Positions 26,089-36,026 of a stretch of DNA of 64,000 nucleotides are shown in pieces; the stretch's first letter is position 1, and every line of letters begins with the position of its first letter. The notes below the pieces were generated by a model. The model saw only the letters and a program-made list of their open reading frames with translations, made no database searches and was not told where the DNA came from. The stretch is from JABCYV01 sp963696025 (GTDB lineage: Bacteria > Acidobacteriota > Terriglobia > Terriglobales > Acidobacteriaceae): NCBI GenBank assembly GCA_963696025.1, contig CAVOII010000019.1, positions 100,483 through 164,482 of the forward strand, given 5' to 3'. A program made the translations under genes and the position numbers.

Positions 26089-27378
26089 ATGGCAATGACA
26101 AATCTCCAGACACCGGCCGGCAGCGGTTCGAAATCCTCCAGCTACAGAGCCGCGCTCACAATGGTGACCACGCTGTTCTTCATGTGGGGTTTTCTCACCG
26201 CTCTCAATGACATTCTGGTTCCTCATTTGAAACCGATCTTCGACTTGAGTTATGCGAAGATCATGTTCATTCAATTCGCCTTCTTCTCGGCATACTTTGT
26301 GTTCTCCGTTCCGCTGGGAAGAGTCGTTGAATGGATAGGCTACAAGTGGACCATGGTCGCAGGTTTGTTCACTATGGGTCTGGGCGCCCTGTTATTCATC
26401 CCGGCAGCCAGTGTGCCCTCGTATCCCCTTTTTCTATTTGCCTTGATTGTCCTCGCGGGCGGCATCACAGCGCTGCAAGTCTCAGCCAACCCGTATGTGG
26501 CAGTGTTGGGACCTCCGAGGACGGCATCCAGCCGTTTGAATCTGGCGCAGGCATTCAATTCCCTCGGGACCACCATAGCTCCCTATCTCGGGGGAATGCT
26601 CATTCTGAGTGCCGCGCCCAAAACCATGGAGGAGATTCGGCAAATGCCCGCCGGGGCGCTTCAGGCCTATCGATTGCACCAAGCGTCCTCGATTAAATTG
26701 CCGTACTTGGTACTCGGCCTGATTGCGATTGCGCTCGGAGTGGTGATTGCCGCATTCAAATTGCCGCCTATTCCGGAGGCAGAGCGCCATGCCGGCGACA
26801 AATCGCCCCAGACGAGCTTGTGGAAATATCGCCATCTGATACTGGGCGCCGTTGCGATTTTCGTCTACGTTGGCGCGGAGGTCTCGATTGGCAGCTTCCT
26901 GGTCAATTACTTCAGCCAGCGTGACATTGGAAATATCACGGAAAAAGTGGCAGCTGGTTTCGTTTCGCTATATTGGCTGGGCGCGATGATCGGTAGGTTC
27001 GTCGGTTCCGCTATTTTGCAAAAGGTTCGCACGGGGACCGTGCTGGGTACAGCGGCAATCGTAGCGTGCCTGTTGGTGGTTATCTCCATGCTCAGCACCG
27101 GGCACATCGCCATGTGGAGCATCATTCTCGTAGGATTGTTCAACTCCGTCATGTTCCCCAGCATTTTTACTTTAGGCATCGCCGAACTGGGGCCATTGAC
27201 CGGGGAAGGCTCCGGCATTCTGATCATGGCGATTGTTGGAGGCGCGATCATACCGGTCCTAGTGGGAGCGTTGGCGGACCGGATTGGAATCCACCATTCA
27301 TTCCTGCTACCTGCAATCTGCTATCTCTACATTGTCTACTACGGATTCAGGGGATCGAACCCCGTGCACGCTACGTGA
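26089..27378 (+). CDS. FucP-family sugar:H+ symporter
   Basis: 429 residues, twelve helices, of the FucP/GluP branch of the MFS: 'FFMWGFLTALNDILVPHLK' in helix 1 and 'GGITALQVSANPYVAVLGPP' are its hallmarks, with 'NLAQAFNSLGTTIAPYLGG' after them. Members carry L-fucose, glucose/galactose or N-acetylglucosamine. It lies 44 bases after the first carrier. Two different sugar carriers in one operon suggest that the imported glycan yields two kinds of sugar, or that the carriers differ in affinity. Confidence 0.88.
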   Translation: MAMTNLQTPAGSGSKSSSYRAALTMVTTLFFMWGFLTALNDILVPHLKPIFDLSYAKIMFIQFAFFSAYFVFSVPLGRVVEWIGYKWTMVAGLFTMGLGALLFIPAASVPSYPLFLFALIVLAGGITALQVSANPYVAVLGPPRTASSRLNLAQAFNSLGTTIAPYLGGMLILSAAPKTMEEIRQMPAGALQAYRLHQASSIKLPYLVLGLIAIALGVVIAAFKLPPIPEAERHAGDKSPQTSLWKYRHLILGAVAIFVYVGAEVSIGSFLVNYFSQRDIGNITEKVAAGFVSLYWLGAMIGRFVGSAILQKVRTGTVLGTAAIVACLLVVISMLSTGHIAMWSIILVGLFNSVMFPSIFTLGIAELGPLTGEGSGILIMAIVGGAIIPVLVGALADRIGIHHSFLLPAICYLYIVYYGFRGSNPVHAT

Positions 27379-27392
27379 CCTTCGGAGAAAAG

Positions 27393-28400
27393 GTGAGAGC
27401 GCAAGCTGAAACGAAAGATTGCTTGTTCGTTGGCGTGGACATTGGCGGCACCAAGGTTGCCGCCGGCCTGGTCGATCGCAATGGCGAAATCAAGACTCAG
27501 ATTCGCACCCCGATGGTCGCGAACCGTGAAGCCAGGGACGGACTCGCTGCGGTGCTTTCCGCCATCGATCTGCTTTTTGCTAACACCCCGCAAACCCGCA
27601 GTGTGATCGGCGGAATCGGGATCTGCGCTCCCGGACCGTTGGATCCGAACACCGGAGTTGTGATCAATCCCCCCAATCTTCCTTGCTGGCGTGGTTTCCC
27701 TTTGGCAGCGGAGATTGAGAAAACGTATGGCGTTCCGGTGCGAGTCGAGAACGATGCCAACGCTGCGGCCCTGGCTGAAGCACATTGGGGCGCGGGTCGC
27801 GGCTATCGGCACATCTTCTACACCGGCCTGGGCACGGGAATCGGCACCGGCATCGTGTTCGATGGACACATCTACAACGGTCGAACCGGCGCTGCGGCCG
27901 AAGGCGGGCACATGAGCATCGACTATCGCGGTCCTCGCTGCGGATGCGGCAAGCCCGGCTGCATCGAAATTCTGGCCGCTGGACCGGCTATCGCTCGTCG
28001 GGCGCGTGCCAAGCTAGCGTCAGAGCAAACTCGAAGTTCGAGCATCCTCGATCTTGCCAACGGGAATATCGACGCCGTCACCAGCGAGATGGTTGGCCAA
28101 GCCTTTGCCGGCGGCGATCCACTTGCCAAACAGGTCTTGCAGGAAACTGTCGAACTGCTGTCATTGTGGCTGAGCAACATCGTAGATCTGCTGGAACCGG
28201 ATGTTGTAATCATCGGCGGTGGGGTAGCGACCGTGCTGAGTCCATTCTTCAGCGACATCGCTGCTGGGCTCGCAAAATATTGCATCATTTCAAGATGCCG
28301 AGAGATTCCATTGCTCAAAGCACACTACGGTGAGGATGCGGGTATCGTTGGCGGAGCCGCCTTGTGTTTGGAGTACGCGATACCTATAGCTACGAGATGA
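27393..28400 (+). CDS. ROK-family sugar kinase (glucokinase-like)
   Basis: 335 residues from GTG 27393, which has GGAG six bases before it; GTG 27375, overlapping the transporter stop, is possible but has no ribosome site. The ATP motif is 'VGVDIGGTKVAAGLVD'; the catalytic Asp is in 'VENDANAAALAE'. The zinc site of ROK kinases is intact: 'GGHMSID' with His, then 'CGCGKPGCIEI' with three Cys. It has no DNA-binding domain, so it is an enzyme and not a repressor. Likely phosphorylates glucose, mannose or a related hexose delivered by the two carriers. Confidence 0.9.
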   Translation: MRAQAETKDCLFVGVDIGGTKVAAGLVDRNGEIKTQIRTPMVANREARDGLAAVLSAIDLLFANTPQTRSVIGGIGICAPGPLDPNTGVVINPPNLPCWRGFPLAAEIEKTYGVPVRVENDANAAALAEAHWGAGRGYRHIFYTGLGTGIGTGIVFDGHIYNGRTGAAAEGGHMSIDYRGPRCGCGKPGCIEILAAGPAIARRARAKLASEQTRSSSILDLANGNIDAVTSEMVGQAFAGGDPLAKQVLQETVELLSLWLSNIVDLLEPDVVIIGGGVATVLSPFFSDIAAGLAKYCIISRCREIPLLKAHYGEDAGIVGGAALCLEYAIPIATR

Positions 28401-28469
28401 AATTCCATTCGTAGACAGAAAATTTTCCGCTGTCCAAACATGTTTGCATCAAAAAGCAGGAGTGCCGAT

Positions 28470-31142
28470 ATGAGAGGGACTTGCTCTCGATTATTTTGCA
28501 GCGCCGCTGCTGCGGTGTTTTTCCTTGACGCGCTTTTTCTATTTTTCGCTTTCGGCGCATTGCCGCTGGAAGCTGCTGAACCCTCTTCACGAAACATAAA
28601 TGTCGGCTGGCAATTTCGCGCCATCGGAAACGCAGATAGGGTAACCTTGACGGAATGGCATCCTGCGCAGGTCCCAGGCGTGGTGCACACTGACTTAGTG
28701 CGCAACGGCCTTATTCCCGATCCTTTTGATCGTGATAACGAGTTCCGTTTGCAATGGATCGGCCTGACTGATTGGGAATATCAAACTACGTTTCAAGTCG
28801 ACTCGGCGACACTAGGCCACGACCACGTCGATCTAGTATTTGACGGTTTGGATACCTTTGCGGACGTTTACCTTAACGATCAGGCAATTCTCAGCGCCGA
28901 CAACATGTTCCGTCGCTGGCGAGTTTCTGCGAAAACGCTGCTGAAACCTGGGGCCAATACGCTGCGGCTTGTTTTCCATTCACCGGTTGAAAAGATGCTT
29001 CCTTACGTCAAGTCGCTGCCCTATGTCTTACCCGCGATATCTACTCATAATTTCGGAAACGAAGACAACATTGCTACCGCGCCATACACGCGAAAGGCGC
29101 CATATCAATACGGCTGGGACTGGGGACCGCGGTTTCTTACTGAAGGGATCTGGCAGCCCGTTCGCCTGGAAGTTTGGGATGCCCTGAGAATTGAACACTT
29201 TCATATCCATCAGCGAAAAATTACCGCTGACCTGGGCAGCCTTACAGCCGAACTTGAGATCGAAGCCAGCCGGCCCACCACCGCGACTCTCACATTGGTC
29301 CACGACGAAATGTCAACGTCTCAGACAGCGGATGGGACCCCGACCCTACAACTGGATTCCGGAATCAATCATGTTTCGTTGCCTATTCGGATCGCCGCCC
29401 CGAAATTGTGGTTTCCGGTCGGATACGGACCACAGAATCGCTATCGATTCTCCGCGGTGATCCGCCTCGGCCGCGACGTCGCAGCTCGAGCTGAGGTGAG
29501 AACCGGACTGCGTTCCCTCGAGCTACATCGGGTGTCGGATGAATGGGGAAAGAGTTTCGAGTTCGTTGTGAACGGCATTCCGGTGTTCGCTAAGGGTGCA
29601 GATGTTATCCCGTTCGACAGCTTTCCCAACCGTGTGACCCCGGAGGTTCATCGCAAGATTCTGGAAGCCGCTCGCGACGCCCACATGAATATGGTGCGGG
29701 AATGGGGCGGCGGTTATTACGAGTCAGACGACTTCTATGATATTTGTGACGAACTCGGAATCATGGTCTGGCAGGAATTCATGTTCGGCGGAGACATGGT
29801 CCCTGGAGACACGTGGTTCCAGGAAAATGTTCGTGAGGAAGCCATCGAGCAGATCAAACGCCTGCGAGACCATCCGAGCGTCGTGATCTGGTGCGGAAAC
29901 AATGAGGTCGAAACTGGATGGTACCACTGGGGCGACCGTCAGGAATTTAAGGAATCGATCTCTCCGGAAACCCGCGATCGCGTTTGGCAGAACTATGTAA
30001 TTCTTTTTGCTGACATCCTCAAGAGCGCGGTTGCCCAATATACCGATCCCGTACCTTACTGGCCCAGCTCTCCCAGCGCTAACTTCGAAGAAATTCCGGA
30101 TAACCCCTACAGCGGAGACATGCACTACTGGGCGGTGTGGCATCAACAAGCGCCGGCTTCCGACTATACGCTCCAGTTTCCCCGCTTCATGAGTGAATTC
30201 GGATTTCAGTCTTTTCCAGAGATGCGAACCATTCGCGCTTTCGCCAACCAGGCTGAAGACTTCGACATTCGTTCCATCGTGATGCAGGCGCACCAGAAAA
30301 ACAAGGGGGGCAATGAACGCATTTTAACGTACATGTTGCGGGAGTACCGTGAGCCGAAGGATTTTCCCTCGTTTGTGTATCTGAGCCAGGTGCAACAGGC
30401 GGAGATTATCAAAATCGGCGCTGAGCATTTGCGCAGACAGCGTCCGCGGACCATGGGTTCTTTGTACTGGCAATTGAATGATTGTTGGCCGGTAGCGTCC
30501 TGGGCAAGTATCGACTACTACGGACGGTGGAAGGCCTTGCATTATTATGCGCGCCGCTTCTACGACGATATTCTGATCTCGCCTTTCTTGCACGACAATA
30601 AGCCTTCCTTACACGATAGTGTAGTAGACGTATACGTCGTATCAGACAAGCTCCAACCAATTTTCGGGACGATCCACACCCGGCTGCTCGACTTCTCTGG
30701 AAGTATCTTGCTCGATCAAACGAAAGATGTTCAAATCCCCGCGCAATCGAGCGCGATCTATCTTAGTTTGAAGACGGCAGATTTATCAGTGAAGGCCGAT
30801 CTTCATCGAACATTTCTGGTATTTGATCTGCAAGTAAACGGAAAGACCGTGTCGCGGAACCTTCAATTCTTCGATGTGACCCACAACCTGGACCTGCCGG
30901 TTGCCCCCAGCATTGAATCTGCTGTCAGCAAAGCCGGTGAAGATTACACTGTCACATTAAAGTCGTCGAAGCTGGCTCGAAGCGTCTATCTATCGTTCGG
31001 CGAGCTCGACGTCCACATCTCGGATAACTACTTTGATTTGCTTCCGGGAGACTCAGCCGCGGTTATTCTCAAGTCTGCCGCTACACTCGATCAACTTAAG
31101 AATGCCCTGAAAGTCATGTCTCTTACGGATGCGTTCCGATAG
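28470..31142 (+). CDS. GH2 beta-mannosidase, exported
   Basis: 890 residues from ATG 28470 (GGAG seven bases upstream; ATG 28440 is an alternative). A signal peptide precedes 'AAEPSSRNINVGWQFRAIG'. The sugar-binding domain has 'DLVFDGLDTFADVYLND', then 'RKAPYQYGWDWGPRF', the motif separating beta-mannosidases from beta-galactosidases. The barrel shows 'NMVREWGGGYYESDDFYD', the acid/base Glu 479 in 'WCGNNEVETGW', and the nucleophile Glu 576 in 'MSEFGFQSFPEM'. It removes terminal beta-mannose from mannooligosaccharides, probably in the periplasm. It closes the operon and gives the best clue to the locus substrate. Confidence 0.9.
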   Translation: MRGTCSRLFCSAAAAVFFLDALFLFFAFGALPLEAAEPSSRNINVGWQFRAIGNADRVTLTEWHPAQVPGVVHTDLVRNGLIPDPFDRDNEFRLQWIGLTDWEYQTTFQVDSATLGHDHVDLVFDGLDTFADVYLNDQAILSADNMFRRWRVSAKTLLKPGANTLRLVFHSPVEKMLPYVKSLPYVLPAISTHNFGNEDNIATAPYTRKAPYQYGWDWGPRFLTEGIWQPVRLEVWDALRIEHFHIHQRKITADLGSLTAELEIEASRPTTATLTLVHDEMSTSQTADGTPTLQLDSGINHVSLPIRIAAPKLWFPVGYGPQNRYRFSAVIRLGRDVAARAEVRTGLRSLELHRVSDEWGKSFEFVVNGIPVFAKGADVIPFDSFPNRVTPEVHRKILEAARDAHMNMVREWGGGYYESDDFYDICDELGIMVWQEFMFGGDMVPGDTWFQENVREEAIEQIKRLRDHPSVVIWCGNNEVETGWYHWGDRQEFKESISPETRDRVWQNYVILFADILKSAVAQYTDPVPYWPSSPSANFEEIPDNPYSGDMHYWAVWHQQAPASDYTLQFPRFMSEFGFQSFPEMRTIRAFANQAEDFDIRSIVMQAHQKNKGGNERILTYMLREYREPKDFPSFVYLSQVQQAEIIKIGAEHLRRQRPRTMGSLYWQLNDCWPVASWASIDYYGRWKALHYYARRFYDDILISPFLHDNKPSLHDSVVDVYVVSDKLQPIFGTIHTRLLDFSGSILLDQTKDVQIPAQSSAIYLSLKTADLSVKADLHRTFLVFDLQVNGKTVSRNLQFFDVTHNLDLPVAPSIESAVSKAGEDYTVTLKSSKLARSVYLSFGELDVHISDNYFDLLPGDSAAVILKSAATLDQLKNALKVMSLTDAFR

Positions 31143-31463
31143 CGGTGATGGTGGCCTTTTACTGTGACCATAGACCGGTGTGAGCCACTTTTCCCGTCTC
31201 AACCGCCCTAGTGGAGATTAGGAGAAGTGTTCTCAACCAATTCCAACTTTCGCTCCTCACGGTCCTTGCGAAGCCGGTAGCGCCAAGCCCACACCATGCT
31301 CACCGTTACGATGAGAAGAGCATTTCTGCGAACCAAAGGAGGGATGGAGTCCGGTGAGGGGATTCAGGTAAACCCACCTATTGCCAAAATGAGAGCAGAG
31401 CGGCTATTTCGCGGCACAATGCTATGCTTGAAGGATCACGTCTCCAGAAGGCCGTAGCCAGAC
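31143..31463. other. Intergenic region before ribosomal protein S1 gene
   Basis: 320 bases with no coding signal. It should hold the rpsA promoter and leader. I saw no clear terminator for the GH2 operon. Confidence 0.35.
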
Positions 31464-33155
31464 ATGTCTAATCCAAACATTCCAGAATCTTCAAACCCCA
31501 GCGAGACGAACGAATCTTTCGGCACAATCCTTTCGCAATTTGAGCAGAGACATGCGGTCAAACGAGCCGAGGGGAGCCGTGAAGGCACTGTTATTTCCGT
31601 TTCAGGGGATTCAGTAGTTCTCGACATTGGCTTCAAGACGGAAGGCATTTTGCTGCTTGCAGAGTTGCAGAATGATGCCGAGGCGGTGAAACCCGGCGAC
31701 AAGCTGCAGGTCACGATCAAAGGGCGCGATCCCGAGGGCTACTACCAGTTGACTCGGAGTAAAGCTGCGAGGCCCACGGACTGGGCAGCGCTGGAGAAAG
31801 CCTTTGCGGACAAGACGACGATCGTAGGAACAGTGACCGGGGTCGTGAAGGGCGGACTGAGCGTCGACGTAGGCGTGCGAGCGTTTATGCCGGCGTCTCG
31901 GAGTGGCGCGCGCGATGCAGCCGAGATGGAAAAGTTGATAGAAACGGAGATCCGATGCCGCATTATCAAGCTCGATCCCGCGGAAGACGACATCGTGGTG
32001 GATCGCCGTGTCATCGCCGAAGAGGAAGTACAGACTCTTAAGGATCGCCGCTACTCCGAAATGAAGGAAGGCGACACGGTAAGCGGCACGGTGCGAACCA
32101 TGACCGACTACGGAGCGTTCGTCGATATTGGCGGCCTGGACGCGTTGTTGCATGTCAGCGATATTTGCTGGAGCCGCATCAACAATCCTGCAGACGTCCT
32201 CGCAGAGGGACAACAGGTCGAGGCAAAGGTCCTCAAGATCGACCCTGAGAAGCGGCGCGTCTCGGTAGGGATGAAGCAGCTACAACCGCATCCCTGGGAT
32301 TCTGTTTCGAGCAAGTACAAGATTGGGGAGCGCACGCGCGGCACGGTGACTCGGGTGACGGACTTCGGCGCATTTGTGGAACTGGAGCCGGGCGTGGAGG
32401 GACTGATTCATGTTTCCGAGATGTCGTGGGTCAAGAAGGTAAGGAAGCCAAGCGATCTAGTGAAGCCCGGTGAAACGGTGGAAGCGGTGATCCTTGGCGT
32501 AAACGCGGGCGAGCGGCGTATGTCTTTGGGATTGAAGCAGGCGCTAGGAGATCCCTGGACCGACATTGCGCAGAAGTTTCCCGTTGGTTCTGCCGTCGAG
32601 GGGCCAGTGGTGAGCATTGCGAAGTTTGGCGCGTTCCTGCAGGTTGCCGAGGGCATAGAGGGTATGATTCATGTCAGCGACATGAGCGCGGAGAAGCGTA
32701 TCAATCATCCGCAGGACTTGCTAAGGGTGGGGCAATCGGTAAAGGCGCAGGTGCTTGAAGTTCACGCAGAAAAGCGGAGACTGAAACTTGGAATGAAACA
32801 ACTGGTGCCGACCAGCATTGATGAATATATCGCCGAGCGTCAGGAAGGCAATGTGGTCAGCGGGCGCATCGTGGAAGTTTCGGGCGGCGCGGCGCAAGTG
32901 GAATTGGGGGAAGGGATTAAGGCAGCGTGCAGGATCCCGCTGGAAAAAGTGCAGCCGGAAATATCCAGCGCGATGAAGCTCACTGGAGCAAAGGCCAGCC
33001 TGACCTCGCTCAGCTCGATGCTGCAGGCACGCTGGAAGGGCGGCGCAGTGGCCGCATCGCCGGAGCCGCAAGAGATCCGGGCAGGGCAGGTTCGCAGTTT
33101 TCGAATCACGAACCTGGATCGCGCGGCGAAGAAGATCGAGGTCGAGTTGGCGTAG
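31464..33155 (+). CDS. rpsA: Ribosomal protein S1 (six S1 domains)
   Basis: 563 residues with six OB-fold S1 domains. The first two are divergent ('EGTVISVSGDSVVLDIGFKT' and 'GTVTGVVKGGLSVDVGVRAF'); domains 3-5 are canonical, each with G-A-F-V and H-V-S ('MTDYGAFVDIGGLDALLHVS', 'VTDFGAFVELEPGVEGLIHV', 'IAKFGAFLQVAEGIEGMIHV'). The sixth is degenerate and interrupted by a Ser/Ala-rich insert. Domains 1-2 bind the ribosome and 3-6 bind mRNA in the E. coli protein. The start ATG 31464 ('MSNPNIPESSNPSETNES') gives an acidic, flexible N-terminus. Confidence 0.9.
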   Translation: MSNPNIPESSNPSETNESFGTILSQFEQRHAVKRAEGSREGTVISVSGDSVVLDIGFKTEGILLLAELQNDAEAVKPGDKLQVTIKGRDPEGYYQLTRSKAARPTDWAALEKAFADKTTIVGTVTGVVKGGLSVDVGVRAFMPASRSGARDAAEMEKLIETEIRCRIIKLDPAEDDIVVDRRVIAEEEVQTLKDRRYSEMKEGDTVSGTVRTMTDYGAFVDIGGLDALLHVSDICWSRINNPADVLAEGQQVEAKVLKIDPEKRRVSVGMKQLQPHPWDSVSSKYKIGERTRGTVTRVTDFGAFVELEPGVEGLIHVSEMSWVKKVRKPSDLVKPGETVEAVILGVNAGERRMSLGLKQALGDPWTDIAQKFPVGSAVEGPVVSIAKFGAFLQVAEGIEGMIHVSDMSAEKRINHPQDLLRVGQSVKAQVLEVHAEKRRLKLGMKQLVPTSIDEYIAERQEGNVVSGRIVEVSGGAAQVELGEGIKAACRIPLEKVQPEISSAMKLTGAKASLTSLSSMLQARWKGGAVAASPEPQEIRAGQVRSFRITNLDRAAKKIEVELA

Positions 33156-33861
33156 AGCCAACTTTGCGGAAACAGCCATCCAGTTCCCTTAGCGATTGTC
33201 CCCGAAGGGGCTTCAAGACCATCTTCGCAACCGGCTTGTCCGCGCTTGACTGAGTAGAGAAACCAACGAAGCGTCACCATCAGGGAGGCTACTCCCGTTA
33301 CGGATCCTCAGTTAATGAATCCTTGGGCTCACGCTGGGGCCGCTTCATCATTAAGAAGAATTTCCAGCTCTTTCGATATACCCAACAGGAAGCTTCTTCG
33401 ATGTCATCACAACTCCCGATCGCGTCGGCCGTCCTTACCTTCGCCCTAATCTGAATCGGCCATGGCGAGTAGGGTCGCGCTTACAAGAGGGCACACTTCG
33501 CTGTGTAACAGTACCTCATTACCGCATTGTGGACGTAAGGCACTGCAGAGTCAGAGATGATCACGAATGAGCTGACGACTTGTTCTTACCCGACGTTGTC
33601 AGGATAGTAATAGATAGAAGGTCATCCCCGCCATCAACAGATCAGTAATGGGAAGTCTTGGTGTTGTATCAGAGGCGACCGCAGATGCCGGGTCCAATGC
33701 GCAGATGCGCTTCAGTCTCCATTCAATACAAATCCTTACGTTTCTCTCACACATTCTGACGGCATCGCAGGGCAAGCCCAGCTAACTTCAAGGTCACGGG
33801 ATAGGTTGCAAGGGTTTTGCTCCAGCCCGAATCTCTTCAAGTAATGTCACCGAGGTGAATA
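33156..33861. other. 706-base region without recognised genes
   Basis: No frame with coding character, no tRNA and no strong terminator apart from a tiny CCCC-GAA-GGGG hairpin near 33199. The length is unusual for this gene-dense part of the window; a small RNA or an unrecognised remnant is possible. Confidence 0.35.
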
Positions 33862-35145
33862 ATGAAATACATCAACAGCATCGTTCTATCGTGTTCAGTG
33901 TTGGCCGCATCGGTATCACTTGCGGCTGCACCGGACGCTCAACCTCCACAAAGTGCGCTCGTGGTCGGAGCAGGCAATGATCTTCGCTGCAGACTCGAGA
34001 AAGGTTTGCGCATCACCAAGTCGGGCGAGCGCATTACGGCAAAGTTGGTTGAGCCGGTTTATGCGGGCACGACAATCGCGATTCCCGAGGGTTCAACGAT
34101 CAAAGGACATGTCGCTTCGATTTCCAGTACGCCCAGACGTAAAGGACAGATTCTGCGTGGCGATCTCGCGCGCCCGCGAATGGCGCACGTAACCTTCGAC
34201 AACGTTATCCTTCCTGATGGCACCGAGGTGCAGATTCATACTGACTCAACCATCGGAGTCAGTGACGTGAAAACCGCCCAGTATCTTCCTAAGTCTCAAC
34301 GTCCCGGCATCCGCCAGAAGATGAAAGAGGCTGCTAAGCCTCTTTTTGAACCCAACAAATTGCAAAGATTAAGTCAGGCTGCAGTCACGAGTTTGCCCTA
34401 TCACCCCGAATATTTCGATCAAGGAACAATCTTCGACGCAACACTCCTCGATGCTATTGAAACGCACTCGCCGGTGGATCAGGCTGAGGCTAATTCTCTG
34501 CTCGGCGATGGCTATCTTCACGTTCGTCTCTTGACACCTTTGAACTCGGGGATGAGTGCCGCCGGATCGCCGATCGAAGCCGTGGTGCACCGGCCGTACT
34601 ACAACTCGGATCACGTTCTGCTCTACCAGGCAGGCACCAAGCTTGAGGGCACTGTCACCAAAGCTGTGGCCGCTGGCTGGATGAAGAAAAATGGTGGACT
34701 CTTCTTCCACTTTCATTCCGCACAGACCCCTGATGGGACTACGACCGAGATGTTCGCAACCGTCGCCGGCATCCAGGCGCCAGGTAGCCAACGGCTTGCG
34801 GTGGGGCTGGAAGGCGACGTGAAAGCGACGGCATCGACTTTTTCTCGCCTGCGAGCGCCCGTCTCGCTGATCGGCCCTTCGAGGGCTGCTGCTGATCCCA
34901 CCGTCGATAAAACTGCTTGGTCCCGAGCAGGAGAAGGGCGTAGAGGGTTCGGGTTGCTTGGCGCTGGTGCAGCACAGGCATCGGCGACGACAGCTATTGG
35001 CTTCGGGTATTTCGGCGCAGCCACGAACATATACGACGCGTTTATTGCCAGAGGTTCGAATGTGGAACTGCGTGCCAATACTCCGATATTTCTGCGCGTT
35101 GATGAAAAGGCACAGCGATCGGGTGGAACCGATCTTCAACGGTAG
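33862..35145 (+). CDS. Secreted protein of unknown function with two related halves
   Basis: 427 residues with a signal peptide at 1-23. Each half has a similar beta-rich block: 'ITAKLVEPVYAGTTIAIPEG' with 'STIKGHVASIS', and 'HVRLLTPLNSGMSAAGSPIE' with 'AGTKLEGTVTKAVAAGW'. This 'hydrophilic strand, P-x-G-T-x-(I/L)-x-G-x-V' repeat recalls TrbI/SH3-like folds but I do not recognise the family with confidence. Next on the strand are a sigma-like protein and another exported protein of the same style, a neighbourhood seen in Acidobacteriota. ATG 33862 has GAGGTGAAT upstream. Confidence 0.65.
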   Translation: MKYINSIVLSCSVLAASVSLAAAPDAQPPQSALVVGAGNDLRCRLEKGLRITKSGERITAKLVEPVYAGTTIAIPEGSTIKGHVASISSTPRRKGQILRGDLARPRMAHVTFDNVILPDGTEVQIHTDSTIGVSDVKTAQYLPKSQRPGIRQKMKEAAKPLFEPNKLQRLSQAAVTSLPYHPEYFDQGTIFDATLLDAIETHSPVDQAEANSLLGDGYLHVRLLTPLNSGMSAAGSPIEAVVHRPYYNSDHVLLYQAGTKLEGTVTKAVAAGWMKKNGGLFFHFHSAQTPDGTTTEMFATVAGIQAPGSQRLAVGLEGDVKATASTFSRLRAPVSLIGPSRAAADPTVDKTAWSRAGEGRRGFGLLGAGAAQASATTAIGFGYFGAATNIYDAFIARGSNVELRANTPIFLRVDEKAQRSGGTDLQR

Positions 35146-35296
35146 TCGTGTCTGCCGATAGCCGGAAACATCGGGAAGTCGCTGATGGGAGAGAAGGGTC
35201 AGCGCATAGAGCGCCACTTCGTCGTCCAAGTCTCGAATAGAAACGCGCAGTCCCGAACGAATTTTATCCCCGGACCATCAGAGGAAGGAAAAAGAA

Positions 35297-35863
35297 GTGA
35301 CACAAAAGTACAAGGAAGCACGATCAAATGAATATGCCACTAGTAGTGATTTCTGTCGCATCTACGTCGAACAGATGAACAGTCTTTATCTACTATCTCT
35401 CCTATTGACCGCAGATCCTCAAAAGGCCGAGCAATGTTTCCTCTCAGGGTTTGACGATTCCCTGAATAATAATTCCGTGTTTAAGGAGAGGGCACATTTG
35501 TGGGCCCGGCGCAGCATCATCCTTCATGCAATCCGGTTGCTTAGCCCTCGGCCAACCGACGAGAACGAATCGAATGAGGCAAAGCTTTCGCCGCCGATGG
35601 AAAAGTTGCACTCAGAGGTGCAGGCGCATCCCGACTTGGTTGGCATCTTAAGGCTCAAATCGTTTGAGCGTTTTGTCTACATCATGTCAGTCCTGGAAAT
35701 GTACTCCAACCAGGAGTGCTCCATGCTTCTGGGCTGTTTTCGGCGGGATGTGATTAACGCTCGAATCGCTGCGATCCGACGTGTAGCCAGCACCATAACA
35801 ATTGAAACAGAGCCCGAGAAAGATGTCGTCGCGTTTGCAGAAGGCAACTACGCAAATCGTTAG
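35297..35863 (+). CDS. Degenerate ECF sigma-like protein
   Basis: 188 residues, GTG start at 35297 with AGGAAGG upstream. Its C-terminal part resembles sigma region 4: 'FERFVYIMSVLEMYSNQECS' then 'MLLGCFRRDVINARIAAIRR' is a clear helix-turn-helix pattern. Region 2 is only faintly visible ('FCRIYVEQMNSLYLLSLLLT') and lacks the usual acidic 'D-A-E-D-x-x-Q' core helix. It may be a divergent sigma factor or a DNA-binding regulator derived from one. It lies between two exported-protein genes and may control them. Confidence 0.55.
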   Translation: MTQKYKEARSNEYATSSDFCRIYVEQMNSLYLLSLLLTADPQKAEQCFLSGFDDSLNNNSVFKERAHLWARRSIILHAIRLLSPRPTDENESNEAKLSPPMEKLHSEVQAHPDLVGILRLKSFERFVYIMSVLEMYSNQECSMLLGCFRRDVINARIAAIRRVASTITIETEPEKDVVAFAEGNYANR

Positions 35864-36026
35864 CGTCGCCAGTGAGTCTTCCTAACAATCTGTACGACAC
35901 AATAAACCTCTCCGGCCCTTAAATCGAACCATACAAATTCTTACAGACGCCTCACCGTTCCTGACAGCACACTCTTTATGCTCCCGGTACCTTGCAAGCA
36001 GGAAAACCGTTCCTGCGTGGAGAACC

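Noticed and set aside
27066..27392. Upstream extension of the ROK kinase frame
   Set aside because: It overlaps the transporter gene in another frame and shows no kinase similarity; the GTG at 27393 has a good ribosome site.
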